Shown in pieces: positions 34,269-41,172 of a DNA stretch of 64,000 bases. Made by a program: the position numbers and the translations under genes. Numbering within the stretch: the stretch's first letter is position 1; every line of letters starts with the position of its first letter. The DNA comes from an uncultured Oscillospiraceae bacterium (GTDB lineage Bacteria; Bacillota; Clostridia; Oscillospirales; Oscillospiraceae), in contig CAKTOK010000002.1 of the NCBI GenBank assembly GCA_934589835.1, positions 1 through 64,000 on the forward strand. Reading direction: 5' to 3'. Under the pieces are notes generated by a model. That model was given only the letters and a program-made list of their open reading frames with translations. It ran no database searches and was not told the origin of the DNA.

Positions 34269-37200
34269 ATGAATTATATCTTACGAAAAATGAATTGTAA
34301 AGCCTTCATCGGAGTTGTTTTTGCTGTTGTCCTGATCCTGCTTTGCTCTGTGCGCGCCTATGCCGCGTACACAATGAAGAAAATCCCCAATTTCTGGTTT
34401 GATAAGAAATATGTCTTTGTTGCTGAAAATATCTCGCCCAGAAGCTCCGATCTGTCCTCTGTCAATATAAGCTATGACAGTCTTGCCGATCTGGTTTACT
34501 ATTGCAACGAACACGGTTTGAGCACTTCCCTTGTTTACAATAGCGCAATATCCAAGTATGTGGGCTTTGTAAATGATACTGGACTTGACATCAAAAATTT
34601 TGGGGTTACGTCCTTGCATGGTTTGCTCGGTAATGTGGACGGCAAAGTCTACGTTGCGGAGCGCACGGAATCCGGCAGCAGCACGGTCTACAACATCTAT
34701 AACTTTGTGCAGACCACCATCAACGAGCATACCATGTCCAGCGGCTCCACGCCCACCACGCCGGTGATTCCCTCGACATGGACGGATCATCAGCTGCTGG
34801 AGAAGATCTATGACCGGCTCTATTATCTGAAGGAGTATGCCTCCATCGCCAACGGCTACTTGTCCAATCTTGGCTGGATCGCCATCGACATCCGGAACTA
34901 CATTTCGGATAACGTGGTGCCTGCTCTGTCTGCCATCAACAGCAACATCAGCAGCTTTATGACCGCTGCCGTCTCCGGCCTTGACGGTATCTCCGGCCGC
35001 CTGACCTCCATACAGTCCGCGTCATGGGCGTCAGTGGACGTAGAGAACCGTATCTATTCCGGCCTGTCGGACATCAGCCAGCAGCTGGGCAGCGTCATCA
35101 GCAACGGCGCGGTGCAGATCAACGCGACCTCGCTGGAAAGCCGGTTGGACAAGCTGATCTCCATGTACCGCAAGGTCAACAGCGTGGTGTTGGACACGGC
35201 TTCCATCAATTACGGCATCATCACGGATGCTGTGGGCGGCGAGCTGACATACGCCAAGTTCTGGGGCAATACGGTCCTCAACAACACCTATTTCCTGTAT
35301 GCATCACATATCGCCTATGACGTTGCGAGCAATGCCGGTATGAAGTCTTACCAGATCGCCAATGTGCCGCTGCGTAGCGTTTCCCTTGGTTCCAGCATCC
35401 CCAGCTACATTTCGGCAAGCGATGATCTGTCGGGCGGCGTGTGGCGTGACACCTCCTCCGCCAGCTATGTGATCTCCGATACCTTCATTCCGTCCTCCGG
35501 AAAGTATATGCAGCGCGTCAAGTCCACCGCCTATGACGGTACGGAAAACTGGCGGATGGTAGACAAGGACGGCATCACAAAGCTGTTCTTCTGTGCGGAT
35601 ACTGCATTTGAGAACATCTCCGCAAACCTGTCCTGCTGGGCCTCCGACACCGGCTTTACCTATTCGCCGTTCAATGCCGCTTTTAATGGCCAGCCCAATG
35701 ATGGTGCAACTTCCTATGTTGGCCGGTTTACAGTCTGGCAGCGCAATATCCGGTTCATGACGGCGGCCTATGCCACGGTGGAGGAATGGAAAGCCCACCT
35801 CGCGGAACTGGCCGAGGCCGGTACGCCGCTGACGGTGCTTTTTGTGCCGACCACCGTGGAGTCTACCGATCTGGACAGCGCCATTATCCAGATCCCTGAG
35901 GGGACCAGCACATTGAACGCGCCCTCCATCCGCGTCACCGGCCAGTATGAGACATACGAGAGCTTCACCAAGACGGCGGATATCATCGCCGCCATTGACC
36001 GGATCAATGTGGGCGGCGGCGATATGACCGCTGTGACGTCCCGCCTCGATCGGATCCTTGCAGAGCTGCAAAACACCTCCGGCTCTGCCAGCTGTGAGCA
36101 TACCTATGAGCAGCACATGGAGCAGGAGGCCACCTGCACGCTGCCTGGTCTGCTGGTGTCCACCTGCACCAAATGCGGCGACAGCTCCTCGGAGATCATC
36201 GATCCGCTGGGCCACGACTGGATCCTGACCAAGGCGGCGGATTACGGTGTGGCCGAGGATACGGAGGTGGTCGCGCTGGCCGCTGCCAGCAGCGAGACGT
36301 TACCGGCCACCTTCTGGGAGTCTGTCTATCAGCGCCGGTCTGACGGCGGCTTCGGCAGCTCCGGTTTCGGCGATTCCGGCAGCTGGTCCAGCGCCGAGGA
36401 GATGGCAAGCGCCTATGATGCCTTTGTAGCCGGACTGCCTGCCAGCGGCTACGACAGCGCCGGTACGCTGCTCTGGCAGCCGAAGTGGACGGATGTCAAT
36501 CCTGCTTATGCATCTCGGTTCGTAGTTGCCTGCTCTGATAATGCGGCACTTCTTACACTTGATAGTAATTGCAATCCCGTTTATGGAGAGTCTGATTTCT
36601 ACTCGGTCACGCTTGATGGCTCTACTATCTCTGTGTCTGCTGCTGTTTCTTCTGACCAATGGGTCAGTCTTGGATCGACCAACCGTTTCTTTGCGCCTAT
36701 GAATGGGTATTATACTTTGCTCAGCACACCGGTTGCGTATGCGTCTTGGACTTATAAAGATGGTAGAAGCGGTAGTGGTTTTTATAATGGCTGGAAAGCG
36801 GAAGCATTGGGAACAAGGACTGCGGGAAAAGAGCTTGCTGCTAGGTTTGCCTATCAGTATTCCGATTATTTGAAGGTCACGTCCAATTATCAGCTATCTG
36901 TTGCTTTTTATGCACCGACTTTTCAAATCATCCCTGCTGACGCCTCTGTTTCCACCAACTACGCAAGCAGCACACGCCCCCACAACTTCGATGATACTAC
37001 CATCATTGACGAGACGGCCAACACCTTCTATGACATGGCAGCGGGCAGCACTTACACCATGTCAAAGTGGTCCTATGACTACCTTACCCGCACCTACACC
37101 GTCACGCTGGAGGATGAAACCACCGTTACCGTGCAGTACGGGGAGCAGGCCATGATCGTCACCAACGGCGCTGCTGCCAACAGCTATCCGTATTCCGTCC

Positions 37201-37622
37201 CGTCTGGCGGCGGCACAGATCCCGATCCCGATCCTGACACGCCCTCGGCCTACGATGTCTATACCTGCTCCCGCTGCGGCCGGACCTACGAGGACCGCAC
37301 CGGCAATGGTGCGCCGGACGAGGATTACAGCACCGGCTCCATCTCTCAGCTGGTGGTCAGGGTGTTCAGTAAGCTGGGTACATTCGCTGGTAAGCTCATC
37401 GGCTTCCTTGTCCATCTGTTTGACAAGGCCCTCGGCAGCGTGGATCATGTGATCTCCAAATTCAACGACTACACGGCCCAGATCAGCGGCTTTGGCGGTG
37501 ACTATCCGGTATGGCTCACCGGCTTCTGGGCGGTGCTGCCGTCTGAATTGCAGGTTGCCCTGACGTTCGCCGTACTCTGTATGGTGCTGGGTGTTGTGGG
37601 AAAGAAGCTGTTCTTCTCGTAA
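34269..37622 (+). CDS. Inovirus adsorption (pIII-like) minor coat protein
   Basis: A 1117-residue protein: signal peptide (cleavage after RAYA, about residue 35), long Ser/Thr/Tyr-rich outer region, two cysteine-pair modules (CTKCG near residue 638 and CSRCG near residue 1000), a Gly/Asp/Pro spacer (GGGTDPDPDPDTP), and a C-terminal span (ALTFAVLCMVLGVVG) with basic end KKLFFS. Position before a pVI-like gene and Zot, the large size and C-terminal anchor fit the phage tip protein that binds the receptor. The 5' end (to about 34600) and the part coding residues about 745-880 are visibly richer in A and T than the rest, which suggests module exchange. Its stop codon lies in stem-loop copy 3. Confidence 0.75.
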   Translation: MNYILRKMNCKAFIGVVFAVVLILLCSVRAYAAYTMKKIPNFWFDKKYVFVAENISPRSSDLSSVNISYDSLADLVYYCNEHGLSTSLVYNSAISKYVGFVNDTGLDIKNFGVTSLHGLLGNVDGKVYVAERTESGSSTVYNIYNFVQTTINEHTMSSGSTPTTPVIPSTWTDHQLLEKIYDRLYYLKEYASIANGYLSNLGWIAIDIRNYISDNVVPALSAINSNISSFMTAAVSGLDGISGRLTSIQSASWASVDVENRIYSGLSDISQQLGSVISNGAVQINATSLESRLDKLISMYRKVNSVVLDTASINYGIITDAVGGELTYAKFWGNTVLNNTYFLYASHIAYDVASNAGMKSYQIANVPLRSVSLGSSIPSYISASDDLSGGVWRDTSSASYVISDTFIPSSGKYMQRVKSTAYDGTENWRMVDKDGITKLFFCADTAFENISANLSCWASDTGFTYSPFNAAFNGQPNDGATSYVGRFTVWQRNIRFMTAAYATVEEWKAHLAELAEAGTPLTVLFVPTTVESTDLDSAIIQIPEGTSTLNAPSIRVTGQYETYESFTKTADIIAAIDRINVGGGDMTAVTSRLDRILAELQNTSGSASCEHTYEQHMEQEATCTLPGLLVSTCTKCGDSSSEIIDPLGHDWILTKAADYGVAEDTEVVALAAASSETLPATFWESVYQRRSDGGFGSSGFGDSGSWSSAEEMASAYDAFVAGLPASGYDSAGTLLWQPKWTDVNPAYASRFVVACSDNAALLTLDSNCNPVYGESDFYSVTLDGSTISVSAAVSSDQWVSLGSTNRFFAPMNGYYTLLSTPVAYASWTYKDGRSGSGFYNGWKAEALGTRTAGKELAARFAYQYSDYLKVTSNYQLSVAFYAPTFQIIPADASVSTNYASSTRPHNFDDTTIIDETANTFYDMAAGSTYTMSKWSYDYLTRTYTVTLEDETTVTVQYGEQAMIVTNGAAANSYPYSVPSGGGTDPDPDPDTPSAYDVYTCSRCGRTYEDRTGNGAPDEDYSTGSISQLVVRVFSKLGTFAGKLIGFLVHLFDKALGSVDHVISKFNDYTAQISGFGGDYPVWLTGFWAVLPSELQVALTFAVLCMVLGVVGKKLFFS

Positions 37623-37681
37623 TACAAACCGGCGCCGCTGCGGATCTGATCCGGCGTACCTGAAGATCTATCTTGTGTGAC
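37619..37681. repeat. GTAACAC stem-loop, copy 3 (degenerate)
   Basis: GTAATACAA (37619-37627) faces TTGTGTGAC (37673-37681), with one mismatch and one wobble. Inside lies CGGATCTGATCCG. The left arm includes the stop codon of the adsorption gene. Confidence 0.6.
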
Positions 37682-37693
37682 AGGAGGTATTCC

Positions 37694-37981
37694 ATGTCTA
37701 TCCTGCTTGAGCCGCTGCGCGCGCTCCTGAATATGATCACCAGCCTGATCAACGGCCTGATCGTCGGCTCCCTGCATTTCATCCTCAATCTGCTGGACGG
37801 TCTGGACGACGTGGACAGCCTGCTGGATCATACAGTCAGCTCCGTGTCCGGCTTCTTCACCGCCATCGTCGATTTGGGCGCGTCTCTGTTCCCATTCGTG
37901 CCCGCCGAGTGGCTGGCCATTATTGAAGCGGCGCTGATCGTGCTGGTCATCGGCGTCATCATCAAAAGGAGGGTGTTCTGA
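37694..37981 (+). CDS. pVI-like inovirus minor coat protein
   Basis: A 95-residue hydrophobic protein with segments at about residues 10-35, 50-65 and 72-92, ending IIKRRVF. It follows the adsorption gene, the place of gene VI in filamentous phages. pVI caps the virion end with pIII. CAGGAGG precedes ATG 37694. The overall look resembles DUF2523-type proteins, but this is a judgement from position, size and hydrophobic pattern. Confidence 0.6.
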   Translation: MSILLEPLRALLNMITSLINGLIVGSLHFILNLLDGLDDVDSLLDHTVSSVSGFFTAIVDLGASLFPFVPAEWLAIIEAALIVLVIGVIIKRRVF

Positions 37982-38139
37982 TGCAGAGCCTCGGTGAAGT
38001 GCTGCTGTCCGCCTTGCAGATCTTCCAGATCGAATTCACCATAGACGGCCTGACGTTTTCTCTGTGGGGCGTGTTCCTCTGGCTGATCGTGGCCGGTGCG
38101 GTGATCTACCTGATCGTGAAATGGAGTGATGATACTTGA
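37981..38139 (+). CDS. 52-residue single-span membrane protein
   Basis: The ATG overlaps the preceding stop (TGATG). One span near residues 28-47 (WGVFLWLIVAGAVIYLIVKW) and an acidic end. Overlaps at both ends with its neighbours mean a translationally coupled chain. Probably part of the virion or export machinery; not recognised. Confidence 0.6.
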   Translation: MQSLGEVLLSALQIFQIEFTIDGLTFSLWGVFLWLIVAGAVIYLIVKWSDDT

Positions 38140-38501
38140 GATGCCTACACCTGACTGCGGCGCTGCTGGTACTGGTGCTTATGCTGACCGGAAACGCTTA
38201 TGCCGCAACGGTCGGCGGTACTTCTCCGACCGCAGAGGATATCCCCGAATGGGCGCTGCGTCCCGCGCTGGAGCCGGACGAGGAACCGGCGTCAGAGCAG
38301 GGCTATACCACGATCTATAACGCGGACGGTACGCTCCGGTATACGGATGATCCAAGCATTATCTATACCGTCAGCGAGGACACGGGCGAGTTCCTGTCCA
38401 AGCCGTTCGAGAGCTATTCCGTGACAGAGGGCTTTCTGCTGCTGTTCCTGATCGGCGGCTTCTGCTGGGTTCTCTGGAAGATCATCAAGGAGGTGTTTTG
38501 A
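38136..38501 (+). CDS. 121-residue secreted, membrane-anchored phage protein
   Basis: It starts with TTG at 38136, overlapping the preceding stop (TTGA), with GGAG 9 bp upstream. A clear signal peptide ends near residue 23 (GNAYA-A). A soluble, acidic Thr/Tyr-rich domain follows, then a C-terminal span (GFLLLFLIGGFCWVLWKII) near residues 98-117. This is a type I membrane protein with about 75 residues outside the cell. It could be a minor coat protein or an envelope export component. Confidence 0.62.
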   Translation: MRCLHLTAALLVLVLMLTGNAYAATVGGTSPTAEDIPEWALRPALEPDEEPASEQGYTTIYNADGTLRYTDDPSIIYTVSEDTGEFLSKPFESYSVTEGFLLLFLIGGFCWVLWKIIKEVF

Positions 38502-38680
38502 TGGGCGCTGTTGTGGCTGAGTTCTTTCAGATCGTGGGCGTGGACGCAGTCCCGCCCTCCAATATGGCGGAGCTGATTCCGTACCTGCTGACGGTCTTTG
38601 TCAGCATCGTTCTGGTGGTCTGCGTGTTCCGGATCGTGGGCGCTATCGCCGCCGCGCTGGTCAACTGGCGGAGGTTCTGA
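38501..38680 (+). CDS. 59-residue single-span membrane protein (coat-like)
   Basis: ATG 38501 overlaps the preceding TGA and has AAGGAGG upstream. A span near residues 27-52 (IPYLLTVFVSIVLVVCVFRI) is followed by a basic end NWRRF. Like the protein at 33306 it has the layout of a filamentous phage coat subunit. It sits directly before the Zot gene. Confidence 0.62.
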   Translation: MGAVVAEFFQIVGVDAVPPSNMAELIPYLLTVFVSIVLVVCVFRIVGAIAAALVNWRRF

Positions 38681-38681
38681 C

Positions 38682-39584
38682 ATGGCCCTGCTTGTGATGA
38701 TCGGTCTGGGCTTTGTGCTGGTGCTCTGTCCTACCGTCCGCTGCGCGTTCTTCCATCCGGTGAAGCTGGTGCGCTACGGCGCGGCGGATCTGTTCGCCTA
38801 CATCAGGTACCAGCGCTGGAATGAATGCAAGACCGGCGAACTGGTGGCCTATGTGGGCCTGTTCGGCAAGGGCAAGACGCTTTCCGCCGTCCATAAGGTT
38901 GTGTCCATGTACGAACAGTATGACGGGAAAGCCGTCTGGGATAAGGACCGGCAGATGTGGGTAGAGCAGCGGGTCAAGGTGCTGTCCAACGTGGCCCTGT
39001 CCATTCCCTATGATGATTTTGTGTCCCTGCAGCAGGTGGTCTATTGTGCCGAGAAGAACGGCCAGTATGACAAGGAGCATGATACCCTCACCGTCACGCT
39101 GGTGCTGGGTGACGAGTTCAGCGTTCAGATGAACAGCCGGAATTTCAAAAGCAACATTGATCCGTTGTTTCTCAATACGCTGCTGACCTGCCGCCACTAC
39201 CATATTTCCATGTACTACACCGCCCAGCGCTTCGGCCATGTGGACGCCCTGCTCCGGCAGGTGACAAGCTGTGTGGTGGACTGCGACAAGCTGTGGCGCT
39301 TCCAGCGTCAGAATCTCTATGATGCATGGGAGATGGAGAATGCCACCAATACCCAGCTGCTGACGCCGCTGACACGCCGCTGCTGGTTCGTTACCAACAA
39401 GGACTATGCCGCATACGATACGCTGGCCTGTGTGGGCAATCTGCAAAAGTCCTTCAAGGAGGGCGATATGCTGTCCGAGGAGGAAATCCTGTCCTTGCGC
39501 CGGAATGAGCAGCAGGCCAACATGGATGGCGTCGTAAAGCCCTCCCGCAAATGGCGGAGGAGCCAGAAGAAATTGAGAAAGTAA
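38682..39584 (+). CDS. Zot/pI-type inovirus assembly ATPase
   Basis: A 300-residue protein with an N-terminal membrane span (residues 2-20), then the P-loop GLFGKGKTLS near residue 62, a Walker B-like TLVLGDEFSV near residue 143, and RHYHISMYYTAQRFGHVDALLR, a stretch typical of Zot/pI proteins. In filamentous phages this ATPase drives virion assembly and extrusion through the membrane. In Gram-negative phages the span lies after the ATPase domain; here it is at the N-terminus, as may suit a Gram-positive host. The name Zot does not imply a toxin. The stop codon lies in stem-loop copy 4. Confidence 0.85.
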   Translation: MALLVMIGLGFVLVLCPTVRCAFFHPVKLVRYGAADLFAYIRYQRWNECKTGELVAYVGLFGKGKTLSAVHKVVSMYEQYDGKAVWDKDRQMWVEQRVKVLSNVALSIPYDDFVSLQQVVYCAEKNGQYDKEHDTLTVTLVLGDEFSVQMNSRNFKSNIDPLFLNTLLTCRHYHISMYYTAQRFGHVDALLRQVTSCVVDCDKLWRFQRQNLYDAWEMENATNTQLLTPLTRRCWFVTNKDYAAYDTLACVGNLQKSFKEGDMLSEEEILSLRRNEQQANMDGVVKPSRKWRRSQKKLRK

Positions 39585-39643
39585 CACAACAAGGACGCGC
39601 TGCAGCGCTGATCCGGACCTTGAGCAGCTGGTCATTGTGTTAC
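39581..39643. repeat. GTAACAC stem-loop, copy 4
   Basis: GTAACACAA (39581-39589) and TTGTGTTAC (39635-39643) are a perfect 9-bp inverted repeat; the interior holds GCGCTGCAGCGC. It includes the Zot stop codon. Confidence 0.8.
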
Positions 39644-39646
39644 ATG

Positions 39647-39683
39647 GGGGCCCCGCGCCAAGGCTTCAGCCGCGCGGGGCCCC
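39647..39683. terminator. Hairpin between the Zot and transposase genes
   Basis: GGGGCCCCGCGC (39647-39658) and GCGCGGGGCCCC (39672-39683) form a 12-bp perfect stem with a 13-nt loop between convergent genes. No T-run follows, so termination is likely but not certain. Confidence 0.6.
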
Positions 39684-39686
39684 TGC

Positions 39687-40682
39687 CTATGCCGCCTGCT
39701 CCGGAGACTGCCAGCCTAATACTCTGCGGGGATAACGGTTCATCCAGTCCTGTACCCGCCGCACGTCCTTTGGCGTCACCTCGTCAAAGTTCGTCCCCTT
39801 GGGGAAAAAGCGGCGGATCATACGGTTGTGGTTCTCAACGCTGCCTTTCTCCCATGCGGAATAGCTGTGACAGTAATAAATGGCAAAGCGTTCCCCTTTA
39901 CACCTGCAACTCTTGATCAGCTGGTCATATCCCATGAATTCGCTGCCGTTGTCGGTGGTGATCGACCGGAATTTCTGCCGGAAGTCCGGCGTTTTCCGTT
40001 CCAGCCGGTCGATGGCCCGCCGCACCGTCTCTGCTTTCCGGTCCGGCAGCTTGATAATGATCTCCTGACGGCTCCTGCGCTCCGTCAGGGTCAGCAGCAC
40101 GCTTTTCCCGCCCTGCCCGCTGACCACCAGATCCATTTCCCAGTGTCCGTACTCCTCGCGCCGGTCAATATGCGCCGGTCTGATCTCGATGCTGGGGAGC
40201 TTCGGGTGTGCTACCCGCTGCGCCTTGTCCTCGGTCTTCCTGGGCCGCTTCTTCCGCTTCTCCCACAGGTGCTGATTACCCAGCTTATAGAACACTCTCT
40301 TGTCGATGTAGCTGTATAGGGTGCTGACGCAGATGCACGTAGCAAACCGGTATTGCCTTGCCGCTGCCAATGCCGCCGCTGGGGAATACCGGTCTGCGAT
40401 GATCTTATGCTCGATATAGGCCGCAAAGGCATGGTCGCTGCCGATCTTCAGCGGTCTGCCCTTGGCGGTCTGGTTGTAGTCGTGCTTCTGTTGGCCGCGC
40501 TCCGCCGAGTAACGGAGCTTGTCATAGTAGCCGTAGTTATGGAGATACTGCCCGCGCCTGATCTCGTTGTAGATGGTCTGGCGGCAGCAGCCCAGCTTGG
40601 CCGCAATATAGCGGACCGGCTTTTTCTCGTCCAGCAGGGTTTGCAGAATGATCCTTTCCTCTTTCGTCATGTAGTGTCCCAT
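39687..40682 (-). CDS. IS30-family transposase
   Basis: A 331-residue DDE transposase. The N-terminal helix-turn-helix (RYIAAKLGCCRQTIYNEIRRG) is that of IS30. The catalytic residues are in WEMDLV (first Asp), TTDNGSEF (second Asp) and ENHNRMIRRFFPKG (Glu), the IS30 signature. ATG 40682 follows AGGGAGG. No separate insertion-sequence ends are seen immediately around it; the GGACA ends that fit lie at the two ends of the whole phage. It is therefore probably the integration enzyme of the phage rather than a later passenger. Confidence 0.93.
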   Translation of the reverse strand: MGHYMTKEERIILQTLLDEKKPVRYIAAKLGCCRQTIYNEIRRGQYLHNYGYYDKLRYSAERGQQKHDYNQTAKGRPLKIGSDHAFAAYIEHKIIADRYSPAAALAAARQYRFATCICVSTLYSYIDKRVFYKLGNQHLWEKRKKRPRKTEDKAQRVAHPKLPSIEIRPAHIDRREEYGHWEMDLVVSGQGGKSVLLTLTERRSRQEIIIKLPDRKAETVRRAIDRLERKTPDFRQKFRSITTDNGSEFMGYDQLIKSCRCKGERFAIYYCHSYSAWEKGSVENHNRMIRRFFPKGTNFDEVTPKDVRRVQDWMNRYPRRVLGWQSPEQAA

Positions 40683-40728
40683 GAGCGCCTCCCTTATGTT
40701 TCAGGATAGTTCGTGGTCTTCGATGATT

Positions 40729-40780
40729 GTAACACATTTTCCGGATCCTGGCGCCGGTGCTGCAGCAGTTCCCGTGTTAC
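40729..40780. repeat. GTAACAC stem-loop, copy 5
   Basis: GTAACAC (40729-40735) pairs with GTGTTAC (40774-40780); the interior has CCGG, GGCGCC and CTGCAG palindromes. It lies just upstream of the transposase gene. Confidence 0.75.
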
Positions 40781-40811
40781 GCCGCATTCCGCGTCCCCAT
40801 GATATGAAATT

Positions 40812-40856
40812 GCGTCAGCAGGACCTGCGGTGCAGGTCCTGTTGGCTACCTGACGC
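40812..40856. repeat. Nested hairpin in the phage intergenic region (candidate packaging or origin structure)
   Basis: Outer stem GCGTCAG/CTGACGC (40812-40818, 40850-40856), inner perfect 10-bp stem CAGGACCTGC/GCAGGTCCTG (40819-40828, 40832-40841) with a 3-nt loop. It lies in a non-coding stretch of about 410 bp (40683-41095), as expected for the intergenic region of a filamentous phage. Confidence 0.6.
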
Positions 40857-40858
40857 GT

Positions 40859-40962
40859 GGAAACATCCGTCTGTCAAGACTGCCCGCAAGGGCACTCGCA
40901 CAAAAAAGCAGCTCCCCCGTGAGAGCTGCTTTTTTCGTGGTCTTGACTGACAGGATATTTCC
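40859..40962. repeat. Long imperfect inverted repeat enclosing a terminator
   Basis: A 22-nt left arm (40859-40880, ending GTCAAGAC) and a 23-nt right arm (40940-40962, starting GTCTTGAC and ending ATTTCC) are near-identical inverted copies. Between them is a terminator: AAAAAAGCAGCTC (40902-40914) and GAGCTGCTTTTTT (40923-40935). The whole can fold as a 104-nt hairpin. Confidence 0.7.
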
Positions 40963-40990
40963 ATGCTACATCGCGCAGCGATACCGCTTT

Positions 40991-41042
40991 GTCACACACC
41001 TCGCCTCCAGCTGCCAGGCATCCGGCACCGCTGTTGTGTTAC
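40991..41042. repeat. GTAACAC stem-loop, copy 6
   Basis: GTCACACA (40991-40998) faces TGTGTTAC (41035-41042) with one mismatch. It is the copy nearest the right end. The remaining 41043-41095 shows no gene. Confidence 0.6.
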
Positions 41043-41095
41043 GGCTCAAGATTGATATTTTTTGTCAGTTGTCCAAATTCTTCTTGACATTCGCC

Positions 41096-41109
41096 GGCGG
41101 ACACATTTG
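41096..41109. repeat. Right target-site repeat (attR) of the prophage
   Basis: Second copy of GGCGGACACATTTG. It is followed by TGTCCGCCCCCCTTT, the right arm of the disrupted terminator palindrome. The inverted GGACA of the right end lies at 41070-41074, at offset 22-26 from the repeat, mirror-symmetric to the left end. Confidence 0.85.
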
Positions 41110-41172
41110 TGTCCGCCCCCCTTTGCCGGAGATCATTTCGCTGGGATATCACCGGCAGGCCTCTGACGGCGG

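Larger units (their letters stand above)
30932..41109. mobile_element. Integrated filamentous phage (inovirus) with IS30-type transposase
   Basis: A 10.2-kb element bounded by a 14-bp direct repeat. It holds, in order: a small protein in SSB position, an origin-like region, a Rep_trans replication initiator, a ribbon-helix-helix-like protein, an array of single-span membrane proteins, a 1117-residue secreted and membrane-anchored adsorption protein, a pVI-like protein, further small membrane proteins, a Zot/pI-type ATPase, and an IS30-family transposase on the opposite strand. The gene order SSB-Rep-coat-adsorption-pVI-Zot is that of filamentous phages. All named structural modules look intact, but the start of the best coat candidate is missing, so activity is uncertain. 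Confidence 0.87.

Noticed and set aside
33009..37622. Diversity-generating retroelement acting on the adsorption protein
   Set aside because: No reverse transcriptase gene or template/variable repeat pair was found in the element.
38682..39584. Zonula occludens toxin
   Set aside because: The name is inherited from a phage protein of Vibrio; sequence and setting show an assembly ATPase, and nothing supports toxin activity.
39687..40682. Independent insertion sequence within the phage
   Set aside because: No terminal inverted repeats or target duplication were seen close to the transposase gene, whereas fitting ends are at the borders of the whole element. Not fully excluded, since stem-loop copies 4 and 5 flank it.
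30932..41109. Integration at a dif site by host XerCD
   Set aside because: The 14-bp repeat and its palindrome do not resemble a dif core, and the site is rebuilt as a transcription terminator; an own transposase is present.
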